A program made the translations under genes and the position numbers. This document shows, piece by piece, positions 1 through 8,820 of a stretch of 64,000 nt of DNA; positions within the stretch are counted from its first letter, which is position 1; the number at the start of each line of letters is the position of its first letter. The notes below the pieces were generated by a model, which worked only from the letters and a program-made list of their open reading frames with translations, was not told where the DNA came from and made no database searches. Origin of the DNA: Pseudomonadota bacterium (lineage in GTDB: Bacteria > Pseudomonadota > Alphaproteobacteria > Puniceispirillales > Marisalimonadaceae); the NCBI GenBank assembly GCA_028382005.1, contig JAOESH010000003.1, positions 1 through 64,000 on the forward strand, given 5' to 3'.

Positions 1-117
1 AGATCCAGCATTTGATGTGTTTGATGCTGCTGAACTACTGACCACCTTCTGAGATGCTGTTTCACAAGCTGAAAGTAAAGATACAGCTCCAATCATAGCA
101 ATAATTTTCATTTTCAT
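1..117 (-). CDS. pal: Pal, peptidoglycan-associated outer-membrane lipoprotein (N-terminal fragment)
   Basis: Only the first 39 codons are inside the window. They encode a lipoprotein signal peptide: a basic start (MKMK), a hydrophobic stretch and an LLSAC lipobox whose Cys would be lipidated, then a Ser/Ala/Asn-rich linker typical of Pal ahead of its OmpA-like domain. A GGAG-type ribosome site sits just upstream of the ATG. The gene lies 109 bp downstream of tolB in the usual tolQRAB-pal order, which is the main reason for the name. Pal anchors the outer membrane to peptidoglycan and binds TolB. The OmpA domain is outside the window, so the identity rests on the lipobox and position. Confidence 0.8.
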   Translation of the reverse strand, partial: MKMKIIAMIGAVSLLSACETASQKVVSSSAASNTSNAGS

Positions 118-226
118 TTTACTCTCCTTAAAAACTAAACAATTGATAAATATTTATTTTATTAAAATTTTTTAGACCCTAACTCAATTAACTTTAAGTT
201 TCAACTTTTTTAAAAAAATCTAACTT

Positions 227-1579
227 TTAATTTGGTAACAAAGGTGACCAAGCAGGATCTGACCCATCACTTGGAGTTATAATTCTTGTTTCCCTAAAAC
301 CTGTAATGTCAATTTTATATAAATTAACACTAGAACTCCTACCATTGTCAACAGGTTCATTTTGTTTAAAATACATCAAAACCCTTCCATTGGGAGCCCA
401 AGTTGGACCTTCAACTAAATAACCTTGTGCTAATAATCTTTCATTTGAACCGTCTGGTGACATAACACCTATATAAAATTTCTTATTCAACATTTTTGTG
501 AATGCTATTAATTCTCCTTTTGGAGCCCAAACTGGTGTAGCATATCTCCCTTTTCCAAAAGATATTCTTTTTACTTTGTTACCTTTTGAATCCATAATAT
601 AAATTTGCTGAGAGCCACCACGGTCTGAGTTAAAAATAACTCTATTTCCATCTGGTGAAAAGCTAGGTGAGGTATCTATTGAACTATTATTTGTTAATCT
701 AATAACCTTTTGATTATTTAAATTCATAGTATAAATATCAGTTATACCTTTAGTCGCTAAACTCATTATAATTTTATCGCCTGATGGTGAAAACCTTGGC
801 GCAAATGTCATACCAGGAAACGATCCTAACAATTCTTGTTGTCCAGTTTCTAAATTGAAAATATAAACTCTAGGCTCATTTTTAAAATATGCTAGGTATG
901 TTATTTCTTGCGTAGTTGGTGAAAATCTTGGAGTTAGAACCAAAAAACTTCCATCAGTTAAATATTGATGGTTTTCACCATCTTGATCCATAATAGCCAG
1001 TCTTTTTAAACGGTTATTCTGAGGCCCAGACTCTGCAACATAAACTATTCTTGTATCAAAATAACCACTATCTCCAGAAAGTCTTTCGAAGATTTCGTCC
1101 GATATTATATGTGCAACTCTTCTCCATGCATTTGAGTTAACACTTAATCTTAGACCTATAAGGTCTGTTTCAGCAACAACGTCCCATAACCTAAATTCTA
1201 CTTCTACTTGTTGTTCGTTTATACTTTTAACAGAACCAGTAATTAAAGCCTTTATACCTAAGGGAGACCAGTCAGTAAAATTAGGTCTAACTGATGGACT
1301 AGTAGGAGGAGCTATAAAAGCAGCACTATCAACTGCTTTAAACTGACCAGAACCAACTAGGTTATTAGAAACAACTTCTGAAATCTGTCTACCTATTTCA
1401 TTGGCTTTACCATCTTGTCCAGTAAAGTCTGCAATAGCAATAGGAAGTGGTTCCACCTGTCCAGAACTAATTTTAATTCTAAGATCTTGAGCCCAAACTT
1501 GATTTATTAATAAAGGAAGGATTAAAATTAAAACCTTAAAAACTATGAAGTTTAATTTTTTATTCAAAATGAGCCTCAT
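227..1579 (-). CDS. tolB: TolB, periplasmic beta-propeller of the Tol-Pal system
   Basis: 450 residues. An N-terminal signal peptide (about residues 1-30, ending near VWAQ) directs the protein to the periplasm. The N-terminal domain (about 35-170) carries the ALITGSV-type strand of TolB. The C-terminal half is a six-bladed propeller with repeated SPxG/APxG blade turns such as FSPSGDK, FSPDGNR, WAPKGEL and WAPNGRV. TolB shuttles between Pal and TolA during outer-membrane constriction at division. Length matches the family. It lies between tolA (75 bp gap) and pal and is probably part of the same operon. No clear ribosome site precedes this ATG, but a later start would remove the signal peptide. 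Confidence 0.95.
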   Translation of the reverse strand: MRLILNKKLNFIVFKVLILILPLLINQVWAQDLRIKISSGQVEPLPIAIADFTGQDGKANEIGRQISEVVSNNLVGSGQFKAVDSAAFIAPPTSPSVRPNFTDWSPLGIKALITGSVKSINEQQVEVEFRLWDVVAETDLIGLRLSVNSNAWRRVAHIISDEIFERLSGDSGYFDTRIVYVAESGPQNNRLKRLAIMDQDGENHQYLTDGSFLVLTPRFSPTTQEITYLAYFKNEPRVYIFNLETGQQELLGSFPGMTFAPRFSPSGDKIIMSLATKGITDIYTMNLNNQKVIRLTNNSSIDTSPSFSPDGNRVIFNSDRGGSQQIYIMDSKGNKVKRISFGKGRYATPVWAPKGELIAFTKMLNKKFYIGVMSPDGSNERLLAQGYLVEGPTWAPNGRVLMYFKQNEPVDNGRSSSVNLYKIDITGFRETRIITPSDGSDPAWSPLLPN

Positions 1580-1654
1580 CTGTTAACCATTTATATTATG
1601 TTTCATTATATACTTTTATGAGGCATGATTATGGCAAAACTTTAAAAAACTCAA

Positions 1655-2542
1655 CTAATATCGATAAATAAATGAAGGGTCAAAATCCAAAATAAAGCTT
1701 TTAAATAATTTAGCTTTATTTTTTGGTAACGGTAGAGGTGAACAATCAATCACTGCCCTTCTTGCAGAGTCTGCAGTTGCTCTGTAAAAAGTATCCTTTG
1801 CATAAAATTTAGTATCTACAATTTCAACACCTTTTATTGATCCATCCATATTAGCACTAATTTTCAAAGGTATAATCATTTTAACTTCACTTGCACCAAA
1901 TGAAGTGTCCCAACATTTACCTATATAATTTTTAATTTTATCAATTTCAGTTTGACTTAGTTTAATTTCTGTCTCAACAACTCTTTTATTTGAATTTCCT
2001 ACTATTTGTTTTAATTTATTCAAAACGTTTCTGTTGTTTTTTTGTGATTTATTAACCTTATCTTTATTAATAATTGACTTCGGTTTTGTAAGTGTTTTTA
2101 GTATTCCTTTAGCTAAAAGTTTTTTTTGCATTTGTTTAATTTCTTTAGGCTTAATTTTTACTTTTGGTACGGAAACATTTTTATTTTTCTTGATTTTAGA
2201 TTTTGGTTTTTTCTTAATTAGCTCAGCCATTTCTTTAAGATTTTTTTTCTTTTTCAATTCTATATTTTTTTTGTCAATTGTTGTTTTACTAGGTAATGGG
2301 GGTGGGGGAGGAGGTGTTTTTGCAACTTTCTCTTCTTTAATTATTTCTTTTTTTATTTTTTTAATTTCCTTATTTTTAAGATTTCCAAGTTTAAGTGCCG
2401 TTTTAGAACTTATGGGAGTGTCCTCAACAATATCAATTGGTTGTTCAATAAGTTCTTTAACTTTGAACGAAGGCAGGCCATAATAAGAAACTAGTATAAA
2501 AAAAACATGAAGCCCTATTGAAATAAAAGTTGACTTAACCAT
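1655..2542 (-). CDS. tolA: TolA, transmembrane energy-transducing protein
   Basis: 295 residues. One N-terminal membrane anchor (about residues 5-24) is followed by a long Lys/Glu-rich helical spacer and a compact C-terminal domain (about 195-295). The spacer contains a run of six prolines (about 76-83), which recalls TonB. The C-terminal domain has two cysteines (CWDTS and DCSPL) placed as in the TolA domain III disulfide, so it probably reaches the periplasmic face of the outer membrane and contacts TolB and Pal. TolA passes proton-motive force from TolQR to the envelope. It starts 4 bp after tolR stops. TonB is the main alternative, but the operon position favours TolA. Confidence 0.9.
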   Translation of the reverse strand: MVKSTFISIGLHVFFILVSYYGLPSFKVKELIEQPIDIVEDTPISSKTALKLGNLKNKEIKKIKKEIIKEEKVAKTPPPPPPLPSKTTIDKKNIELKKKKNLKEMAELIKKKPKSKIKKNKNVSVPKVKIKPKEIKQMQKKLLAKGILKTLTKPKSIINKDKVNKSQKNNRNVLNKLKQIVGNSNKRVVETEIKLSQTEIDKIKNYIGKCWDTSFGASEVKMIIPLKISANMDGSIKGVEIVDTKFYAKDTFYRATADSARRAVIDCSPLPLPKNKAKLFKSFILDFDPSFIYRY

Positions 2543-2546
2543 ACCC

Positions 2547-2972
2547 TCAACTCTCTTTCAACTTAGCTACTAGCGCTACCTTCTTAAAACCAGCGCTTTT
2601 AATTTTTGCAATAGTATCTAAAACTATACCATAGGGGACGTCTTTATCACCTCTAACATATATTTTAAGATTTTTATTTCCAGCAGAGATAGCCTTTAGA
2701 CGAGGCAATAACTGAATAGAGTCAATTACTCTTTCTTGCAGATATAAATCTCCAGTTTTTTTTATACTGACTACAATAGGATCACCCTTTTGATTTAGCT
2801 GAGCAGCTTTAGTTTTTGGTAAATCAACTGATACTCCTACAGTTAAAAGAGGCGCTGTAATCATAAATACAATTAACAATACAAGCATGACATCAACAAA
2901 TGGAGTAACATTAATCTGATTGATTGATTTATTTTTTTTTCGTAAACTTTTTAAAAGTATTCGACTAGACAT
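2547..2972 (-). CDS. tolR: TolR, ExbD/TolR-family motor subunit
   Basis: 141 residues from the ATG at 2972, which overlaps the tolQ stop by 8 bp and suggests translational coupling. A longer in-frame ORF upstream runs inside tolQ and is unlikely to be used. One transmembrane segment follows the motif INVTPFVDVMLVLLIVFM; Asp27 is the conserved proton-carrying aspartate. The periplasmic domain (about 65-141) ends in the usual basic tail. TolR dimers sit inside the TolQ pentamer and couple proton flow to TolA motion. ExbD is the close relative, but the neighbours make TolR clear. Confidence 0.94.
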   Translation of the reverse strand: MSSRILLKSLRKKNKSINQINVTPFVDVMLVLLIVFMITAPLLTVGVSVDLPKTKAAQLNQKGDPIVVSIKKTGDLYLQERVIDSIQLLPRLKAISAGNKNLKIYVRGDKDVPYGIVLDTIAKIKSAGFKKVALVAKLKES

Positions 2973-3726
2973 TATACTTTTTTTCCATCTCATTAAGTTT
3001 TTTTGATAAAAACTCAATAGAAAAATATTCTAAACTACTATTAATTTTGTCTAAGTCACTTGAAAATTTATTATAAGCGGCGACCGCAGGAATTGCAGCT
3101 AATAGACCAAGAGCAGTAGCAAATAATGCTTCAGCTATACCAGGTGCTACAACTGCAAGACTGGTATTATTACTGATAGCGATTGATTGAAAAGCGTTCA
3201 CTATTCCCCAAACAGTCCCCAATAAACCAATAAAAGGACCAACAGAACCTATTGAAGCTAAAAAACTCATTCCCGTTTCTAATTCTTCAACTTCTTTAGC
3301 AATCTCTATTTGTAATACTGTTTCAACTCTTTGAATAAGTTCTTTTATTTTATATTTATCTCTCGCAAGCAAGCTATTTGAATGTATTTTATTAAATTCT
3401 ATCATCCCTCTCATGAAAATTTTTACTTGAGCATTTAGTTGGTTTTGATCTTTTATCTCACTTTTATAAAAATCAAATAATTCATCATCATCTACATCTT
3501 CATTTATAAAATTGACTTCAAAGTTTTTAGATATTTTTTTTTCTCTTCTTATCGTCTTTGATTTATTGATAATTATTGTCCAACACCAAATTGAGGCAAC
3601 TATGAGTAAAAACATTATTAACTGAACAAAAATGTCAGCGTCTGAAATCAATCCCAATAATGAAAGATCGTGACCTTCTGAAATTTTTTCTATATCAACT
3701 TGTGGAGCTTGTACTTCGTTAGCCAT
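2965..3726 (-). CDS. tolQ: TolQ, MotA/TolQ/ExbB proton-channel subunit
   Basis: 253 residues with three predicted membrane segments: about residues 33-52, about 150-175 (the glycine-rich SIGSVGPFIGLLGTVWGIV signature) and about 188-212. A large cytoplasmic loop lies between the first two. Conserved small and polar residues in the last two helices line the proton path around TolR Asp27. The protein forms the inner-membrane pentamer of the Tol motor that is recruited to the septum. It lies 22 bp downstream of the ybgC thioesterase gene, the standard order, and overlaps tolR. Confidence 0.96.
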   Translation of the reverse strand: MANEVQAPQVDIEKISEGHDLSLLGLISDADIFVQLIMFLLIVASIWCWTIIINKSKTIRREKKISKNFEVNFINEDVDDDELFDFYKSEIKDQNQLNAQVKIFMRGMIEFNKIHSNSLLARDKYKIKELIQRVETVLQIEIAKEVEELETGMSFLASIGSVGPFIGLLGTVWGIVNAFQSIAISNNTSLAVVAPGIAEALFATALGLLAAIPAVAAYNKFSSDLDKINSSLEYFSIEFLSKKLNEMEKKYNV

Positions 3727-3748
3727 AATTCAAACCTTTGATTTATAT

Positions 3749-4210
3749 TTATGATTTTTTTTGAAAAAATTTATGATTTAAAATTAAGTTCATTTTTTTT
3801 ACCTTGTATAGACTGTTAATAGCAACTATTTGGACAATACCTGAAACTAACAATTGATTTTGATTATTATTACTAACATATTTATATACATATTGATTAA
3901 GAGTTATACTTGAGTTTTTGGCATATTTAAGGCAAGTTTCTATTAAAAGCTTATCATTTAATTTTGCAGACTTATACCAACTAACATCTACTTTTTTAAC
4001 AACTAAGATTATATCATCTTCTTTTTTTATCTTTAATTGGTCAATTTTTAATAAGTTTAATAAAGAAGAACGGGCTCTCTCAAAATATTTTAAATAATTT
4101 GTATGATAAACAATTTGTCCAGCATCTGTGTCTTCATAAAAGACTCTCAGGCTATAAAAGTGTTTATCATCTTTAATAACACCAGCTAAATTTTCAAAAT
4201 TATTTGTCAT
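3749..4210 (-). CDS. ybgC: YbgC-type acyl-CoA thioesterase (hotdog fold)
   Basis: 153 residues, one hotdog domain. The signature FYEDTDAGQIVYHTNYLKYFERAR near residues 24-47 carries the catalytic aspartate (Asp29, equivalent to E. coli YbgC Asp18) and His36. The family hydrolyses acyl-CoA thioesters in the cytoplasm and is almost always the first gene of tol-pal operons, although its role in envelope function is not settled. It lies between ruvB (16 bp) and tolQ (22 bp), so ruvCAB and tol are probably co-transcribed. The C-terminal part is unusually rich in Lys and Asn, like the rest of this genome. Confidence 0.92.
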   Translation of the reverse strand: MTNNFENLAGVIKDDKHFYSLRVFYEDTDAGQIVYHTNYLKYFERARSSLLNLLKIDQLKIKKEDDIILVVKKVDVSWYKSAKLNDKLLIETCLKYAKNSSITLNQYVYKYVSNNNQNQLLVSGIVQIVAINSLYKVKKMNLILNHKFFQKKS

Positions 4211-4226
4211 TCAGTCTCAGTAAAGT

Positions 4227-5288
4227 TTATTTATTTTTTGATGTGCCCATCATATCTGATTGTTCTTCTGCTTTTGGAGGAGGTTCTAGGCCAAGGTGCC
4301 TCCATCCTGAGGCAGATATAAACCTGCCTCTTGATGATCTTTGTACCAAACCTCTTTGTAACAAATAAGGTTCAATAACCTCTTCAATCATATCTTTTTG
4401 TTCGGACAATACAGCTGACAAAGTATCTAACCCTACAGGACCACCTTGATATTTTTCAATTATGACATTTAAATATCGTCTATCAATTGCATCTAATCCA
4501 GATTTGTCTACATCTAACTGAACTAAAGCTTTATCTGCAAACTTGTAATCAATAATATTATCTTCTGATACGGATAAAATATCTCTCACACGTCTTAATA
4601 ATCTTCCAGCAACTCTTGGTGTTCCTCTTGAACGTTTTGCAATTTCATAAGCACCGTCTTGATTTAGACTAACTTTTAATTTATCAGCTAACTTAATTAA
4701 AATCTTTACTAGATCTGTTGAGTTATAAAACTCCATTCTAATTTGTATACCAAACCGATCTCTTAGTGGCGTGGTTAATAATCCGGATCGAGTTGTTGCT
4801 CCTACCAACGTAAATGGAGGCAAATCAATTTTAATAGTTCTAGCTGACGGACCTTCGCCAATTATTAAGTCCAACTGAAAATCTTCCATAGCTGGGTATA
4901 ATATTTCTTCTATATTTGGAGAAAGACGATGAATTTCATCAATAAACAATACATCTTTGGGTTGCAGGTTGGTTAACAAAGCTGCTAAGTCTCCAGCTTT
5001 ATTTATAATTGGCCCTGAAGTAGATCTAAAACCAACACCTAATTCATAAGATATAATCTGGGCAAGAGTAGTTTTACCGAGGCCAGGAGGACCGAATAAT
5101 AATGTATGATCCATTGCCTCTTCTCTTGAACCAGCAGCCGAAATAAAAGTAGATAAGTTTTTTTGAACTTGAGGCTGCCCTATGAATTCAGATAGTTTTT
5201 GGGGCCTTAAGCTTAAATCAGAGTTTTCAATTTTCTCAATAATTTCTGTATTAATTAACCTATTATCAATTTCGTTTTCATCTATCAT
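4227..5288 (-). CDS. ruvB: RuvB, Holliday-junction branch-migration ATPase
   Basis: 353 residues, close to the family length. The AAA+ domain has Walker [10 protein letters not shown] at residues 66-74, Walker B (FIDEIHRL), sensor 1 in GATTRSG and the arginine-finger region [10 protein letters not shown] winged-helix DNA-binding domain follows (about 265-340; [15 protein letters not shown], then [16 protein letters not shown]). RuvB hexamers pump DNA through the RuvA-bound junction in homologous recombination and repair. The gene begins 5 bp after ruvA and is followed by ybgC. Confidence 0.98.
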   Translation of the reverse strand: MIDENEIDNRLINTEIIEKIENSDLSLRPQKLSEFIGQPQVQKNLSTFISAAGSREEAMDHTLLFGPPGLGKTTLAQIISYELGVGFRSTSGPIINKAGDLAALLTNLQPKDVLFIDEIHRLSPNIEEILYPAMEDFQLDLIIGEGPSARTIKIDLPPFTLVGATTRSGLLTTPLRDRFGIQIRMEFYNSTDLVKILIKLADKLKVSLNQDGAYEIAKRSRGTPRVAGRLLRRVRDILSVSEDNIIDYKFADKALVQLDVDKSGLDAIDRRYLNVIIEKYQGGPVGLDTLSAVLSEQKDMIEEVIEPYLLQRGLVQRSSRGRFISASGWRHLGLEPPPKAEEQSDMMGTSKNK

Positions 5289-5293
5289 TCAAT

Positions 5294-5965
5294 TCACCTG
5301 GACAATTCTTTAAGGGCTAGAGGTACAATATTATTAACAGTAAACTCTTTATTTTTTTTATTAATACTAAAATCTTTTTTAATTTTCATTATTACAGAAA
5401 AAACTTCACTCCTGCCAAATCCAAGATTGACTAATGCAGAAATGATATCCTCCACAATCATTGTATAATCCTCGATTACTTCATCATTTTCTAGATTTAG
5501 CTTATCTTGGAATTTATCAGATTTTTGATTATAATTTATATCTTGCGATTTATTAGTGTTAAGAACAGAAACTTTATCCAACAATTCAGTAGTTATTCTT
5601 CCTGCAACCTTAGGACCAACACCATCTGCTCTGGAAATCATAGCTTTATCTCCAGAAGAAATTGCTAAGGTTATCTCATCAACAGAAAGAGTTGATAAAA
5701 TAGAAATAGCGGCTCTAGGCCCTACACCTTGAACAGATTGAAGTAATCTAAAAAAATTCTGATCATTAGACGTTGCAAAACCGTACATTATAATTTTATC
5801 ATCTTTAATCTGAAGATCAGTGAACAAAGACAAATTTGAACCTAAATCACCTAATGATGAAATTAATTTTGATGAAACATGTAAAAAATATCCAACGTTA
5901 TTTACTTCTAAAACAATGTCAGATTTACCTATCGATGTTAATGTGCCTTTTAAAGATGCTATCAT
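5294..5965 (-). CDS. ruvA: RuvA, Holliday-junction-binding subunit
   Basis: 223 residues. The OB-fold domain I (about 1-63) begins MIASLKGTL. Domain II has the helix-hairpin-helix motifs VQGVGPRAA and ADGVGPKVA, which bind the junction backbone. A Ser/Asn/Asp-rich linker leads to domain III (about 165-223; ALVNLGF), which contacts RuvB. RuvA tetramers hold the junction open for RuvB. The leader is unusual: the start codon overlaps the stop of a four-codon mini-ORF, preceded by an 8-bp tandem array at 5983-6022. The only Shine-Dalgarno-like sequence at normal distance from the ATG is a weak GGTAG, so start efficiency may depend on this leader. Confidence 0.97.
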   Translation of the reverse strand: MIASLKGTLTSIGKSDIVLEVNNVGYFLHVSSKLISSLGDLGSNLSLFTDLQIKDDKIIMYGFATSNDQNFFRLLQSVQGVGPRAAISILSTLSVDEITLAISSGDKAMISRADGVGPKVAGRITTELLDKVSVLNTNKSQDINYNQKSDKFQDKLNLENDEVIEDYTMIVEDIISALVNLGFGRSEVFSVIMKIKKDFSINKKNKEFTVNNIVPLALKELSR

Positions 5966-5979
5966 TAAAAATCTACCAT
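5966..5979 (-). other. Four-codon mini-ORF (M-V-D-F) overlapping the ruvA start
   Basis: On the minus strand an ATG at 5979 opens ATG GTA GAT TTT TAA, and the last A of the stop is the first A of the ruvA ATG (TAATG overlap). An AGGA motif supplied by the last unit of the tandem array lies 7 nt before this ATG, a good distance, whereas the same AGGA is about 20 nt from the ruvA ATG. This could couple ruvA translation to a mini-ORF, but such a short ORF can also arise by chance. The coordinates given exclude the shared base. Confidence 0.3.
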
Positions 5980-5982
5980 TCT

Positions 5983-6022
5983 ATAATCCTGTAATCCTAT
6001 AATCCTATAATCCTATAATCCT
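5983..6022. repeat. 8-bp tandem repeat, five units, between ruvC and ruvA
   Basis: The plus strand reads ATAATCCT five times head to tail, with one substitution in the second unit (GTAATCCT), followed by a degenerate ATAATTAT that contains the ruvC stop. In the ruvCAB mRNA each unit reads AGGATTAT and so contains AGGA, a partial Shine-Dalgarno motif. The array fills most of the 61-bp ruvC-ruvA gap. Short tandem arrays of this kind often change copy number by slipped pairing; any effect on ruvA expression is inference. Confidence 0.95.
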
Positions 6023-6026
6023 ATAA

Positions 6027-6578
6027 TTATGTTTTATTTTTTTCTTTTAATAAAGCCTTTGTAATAGCTTCATCTAAACTATTATTTGCTCCTTGTAAAT
6101 TTGAAGTCATGTTGTCATTCTTGATATATTGAGCCGAAATTGCAATTGCCAATGCATCTGCGCTATCTTCATTCTTAGGAATAATATGTAATAATTTTTC
6201 TATCATTGATTTGATTTGTTGTTTTGATGCTGAACCATAACCTGTAATAGTTTTTTTAACTAATTTTGGTGGGATTTCCGTAATATGCAAGCCTGATTCT
6301 GCTAGAACTGACATTGAAACTCCCCTTGCCATTCCTAGCTTTAAACTAGATCCAGCTCCAAAACCAACAAAGATCTGTTCTATAGCTGATTTATTTGGAA
6401 TATATTTTGAAATTATTTCTAACAATTGTTTCTTTATAAAAAACAACCTTTCACCATCAGGCATTGATGTTGATGGTGATATTCTTCCATCACCTATGTA
6501 ATTTAAATTATTATTTTTGAATTCAACAATTCCCCATCCAGTATGTCTCAATCCAGGATCAATACCAATAATACGCAA
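6027..6578 (-). CDS. ruvC: RuvC, Holliday-junction resolvase
   Basis: 183 residues with an RNase H fold. The first acidic residue is in RIIGIDPGLRHTGWG (Asp7). The others are in SAIEQIFVG and near the C-terminal end of the catalytic core (NEDSADALAIAI). RuvC cuts junctions symmetrically after RuvAB branch migration. The start is a TTG at 6578, because the usual N-terminus M-R-I-I-G-I-D-P-G begins there and no ATG lies nearby. It starts 14 bp after yebC stops, and its 3' end runs into the 8-bp tandem array. The C-terminal tail after about residue 160 is poorly conserved. Confidence 0.96.
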   Translation of the reverse strand: MRIIGIDPGLRHTGWGIVEFKNNNLNYIGDGRISPSTSMPDGERLFFIKKQLLEIISKYIPNKSAIEQIFVGFGAGSSLKLGMARGVSMSVLAESGLHITEIPPKLVKKTITGYGSASKQQIKSMIEKLLHIIPKNEDSADALAIAISAQYIKNDNMTSNLQGANNSLDEAITKALLKEKNKT

Positions 6579-6592
6579 AATAATTACTTTCT

Positions 6593-7339
6593 TTAAATGT
6601 CAATTTTTTTCATAATTTCTTCACTAATATCAAAGTTACCATAAACCCCCTGAACATCTTCACAGTTATCAAGTGTATCTAAAAGTTTTAATATAGAGGT
6701 AGCTCTTTTTTCGTCATCAACTCGAACATAATTCTCAGGTTGCCAAATTATCTCAGCTTGTTCGGGAGAACCAAGTAAGTTTTCTAACTTATCTCTAACA
6801 TTATTAAATTCATTTACGGAAGTAATTATTTCATGATTGGTTTGATCAGAAACAACATCATCAGCGCCAACATCAATTGCAATTTCTAAAATTTCATCAC
6901 CATTTTTAATATCTTTTTGATACAAAATCTGACCCACATTGTTAAACATAAAAGACACAGAACCAGTTTCACCTAAATTCCCTCCAAATTTAGTAAAAGA
7001 AGACCTAACTTCAGCTGCAGTTCTATTACGATTATCTGTAACGGCGTCAACAATTAAAGCAATACCTCCTGGAGCATATCCTTCATATCTTATTTCTTCT
7101 AAATTTAAATTTTCTCCAGATTCAGCCTTTTTTATTACTCTTTCAATATTATCTTTAGGCATATTTACAGCTCTACAAGCAGATAACGCCGATCTTAATC
7201 GAGGATTACTTGAGGGGTCTGTGCCACCTCTTACAGCAACTTGTAATTCTTTTGTTAACCGAGCAAATTTTTTGGCTCTTCTAGCATCTTGGGCTCCTTT
7301 GCGATGCATAATATTTTTAAATTTTGAGTGACCAGCCAT
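6593..7339 (-). CDS. yebC: YebC/PmpR-family protein
   Basis: 248 residues, the usual length. The N-terminus MAGHSKFKNIMHRKGAQDA is nearly invariant in the family, followed by ELQVAVRGG and MPKDNIERVIKKA, with YEGYAPGG and FMFNNVG further on. The family is described both as DNA-binding regulators (including of ruv and quorum-sensing genes) and, more recently, as translation factors that relieve ribosome stalling on difficult motifs. It lies directly upstream of ruvC, the standard arrangement. The sequence does not decide between the two roles. Confidence 0.95.
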   Translation of the reverse strand: MAGHSKFKNIMHRKGAQDARRAKKFARLTKELQVAVRGGTDPSSNPRLRSALSACRAVNMPKDNIERVIKKAESGENLNLEEIRYEGYAPGGIALIVDAVTDNRNRTAAEVRSSFTKFGGNLGETGSVSFMFNNVGQILYQKDIKNGDEILEIAIDVGADDVVSDQTNHEIITSVNEFNNVRDKLENLLGSPEQAEIIWQPENYVRVDDEKRATSILKLLDTLDNCEDVQGVYGNFDISEEIMKKIDI

Positions 7340-7371
7340 ATCAATATCTCCTATTAAATATTTTAATAAAT

Positions 7372-8187
7372 TTATTCTAATTTAGTTTGCTCTAACTTTC
7401 CTCCTAATCTTAAAGGCGTTATTGATTTGCTTAAACCTCTCTCATTACTCTCTATTATCACTCCACACAAAGTAGGTTCTCCAAGAGAAACTTCAAGTCT
7501 AGATTTTTTGTTTTGAGGAAATAAAAACCTATTGAGTGCATCTTTTTTATTCATACCTATTATAGAGTTATAGTCACCACTCATGCCAACATCAGTTATG
7601 TATGCAGTACCATTTTCTAATATCTGATGATCTGCGGTAGGTACATGTGTGTGAGTTCCAACTACTGCAGTTACATTTCCATCAAGTGCATTTCCTAACG
7701 CCATTTTTTCAGACGATGCTTCACCATGTATATCGATTAAAGAAAAATCTACATTAATTTTTAATTCTAATTTCTCTAATATTTCAGGCATTTTGTCAAA
7801 AACGTGGTCTGTTTTTTGCATAAATAAATTTGTCATTATATTTGCAACACCAATTTTCCCAGTATCTAACTGTACCGTAGTAATTCCTAAACCTGGTGTC
7901 CCTTCAATCATATTGAGAGGGCGAAGCAATCTATCATTTTTAGAAATATAAGAAATTATTTCTCTTTTATCCCAAATATGGTTTCCAGTAGTTAATACAT
8001 CAGCTCCTGCACGAAAAAAATCGTCACAAATAGAAGGTGTTACACCAAATCCTCCAGCAGCATTCTCAACATTCACTATTATTGCATCTAATTTTAACCT
8101 TGTTTTAAGTTCTACTATTTTATCTTGAACAAAATTTCTTGCCCTTCTTCCAACAATATCACCTATAAATAACACCTTCATGAACAT
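7372..8187 (-). CDS. YmdB-type metallophosphoesterase (TIGR00282 family)
   Basis: 271 residues. The motif LFIGDIVGRRARNFV at the N-terminus, NVENAAGGFG, TGNHIWDK and GTHTHVPTAD are the metal-binding signatures of the calcineurin-like phosphoesterases related to Bacillus YmdB, which hydrolyse 2',3'-cyclic mononucleotides. The full metal-ligand set (Asp, Asn/Glu, His) appears intact. The natural substrate in alphaproteobacteria is unknown to me. A second in-frame ATG two codons in gives the family N-terminus MKVLFIGD and may be the true start. It sits between the 5-FTHF cyclo-ligase gene and yebC. Confidence 0.9.
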   Translation of the reverse strand: MFMKVLFIGDIVGRRARNFVQDKIVELKTRLKLDAIIVNVENAAGGFGVTPSICDDFFRAGADVLTTGNHIWDKREIISYISKNDRLLRPLNMIEGTPGLGITTVQLDTGKIGVANIMTNLFMQKTDHVFDKMPEILEKLELKINVDFSLIDIHGEASSEKMALGNALDGNVTAVVGTHTHVPTADHQILENGTAYITDVGMSGDYNSIIGMNKKDALNRFLFPQNKKSRLEVSLGEPTLCGVIIESNERGLSKSITPLRLGGKLEQTKLE

Positions 8188-8207
8188 CTTCTTTTTTTAA
8201 CTTAATT

Positions 8208-8795
8208 TTAATCTACTCTTGAGAGTATTTCTTTTTCAGTCACTATGAAGTCTAACTTTTGGTCGTGACTTTCATATGGTATACTTTTAGTTTCTTGTTC
8301 GCTATAAGCAAGACCAATTGCAAAAAAATTTTTCTCTTTTCTATAAAAATTTTGTCTTAAACTAAATATAGATTTGTCATAATAACCACCTCCATATCCG
8401 AGCCTATTCAATTTTCTATCGAACATTAACATAGGCACAATAATAATTTGAGGCAAAACAGTTTTATTTGTAAGAGCCGGTTCATAATTTCCTAAACAAC
8501 CTTTTTGAAGATTTTCTTTTTTATCCCATTTTTTAAAAACCATTACCTTTGTGTTAATTTGAACAACTGGTAAAGCAGTTGTTATATGTTTAGTTTTTAA
8601 ATATTTTGAAAATCCTAAAGGTGATATTTCGTTAAAAATGGGATAGTATAAACCAATTACCTTTATATTGTTGTCTATAGAAAGAACTTTATCCAAACAG
8701 GAATTAATATACTTTAAAAAAGTATTTTCACTTTCAGAATTTAGAGTGATTAATGCTCTTTTTTTTTTAGCCTTAATTCTGAGACTACTTTTCAT
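8208..8795 (-). CDS. ygfA: 5-formyltetrahydrofolate cyclo-ligase
   Basis: 195 residues from the ATG at 8795 (MKSSLRIKAKKKRALI). The conserved tail LNRLGYGGGYYDKSI (ATP/folate loop) and the C-terminal region E-S-H-D-Q-K-L-D-F-I are family hallmarks. The enzyme converts 5-formyl-THF to 5,10-methenyl-THF using ATP. An upstream in-frame ATG at 8843 was not chosen, because the extra 16 codons run through the 3' part of the 6S RNA and match no family N-terminus. Linkage with ssrS and zapA upstream is a classic proteobacterial arrangement. Confidence 0.93.
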   Translation of the reverse strand: MKSSLRIKAKKKRALITLNSESENTFLKYINSCLDKVLSIDNNIKVIGLYYPIFNEISPLGFSKYLKTKHITTALPVVQINTKVMVFKKWDKKENLQKGCLGNYEPALTNKTVLPQIIIVPMLMFDRKLNRLGYGGGYYDKSIFSLRQNFYRKEKNFFAIGLAYSEQETKSIPYESHDQKLDFIVTEKEILSRVD

Positions 8796-8820
8796 TTTAA
8801 TTACTCTAGCATAAATAACG

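Noticed and set aside
2034-2483. Long plus-strand ORF antisense to tolA
   Set aside because: It is a shadow of the Lys-rich tolA spacer (poly-Lys read backwards as Phe/Leu); there is no ribosome site or family match.
5983-6022. CRISPR array
   Set aside because: The repeat unit is only 8 bp with no spacers, and no cas genes are present anywhere in the window.
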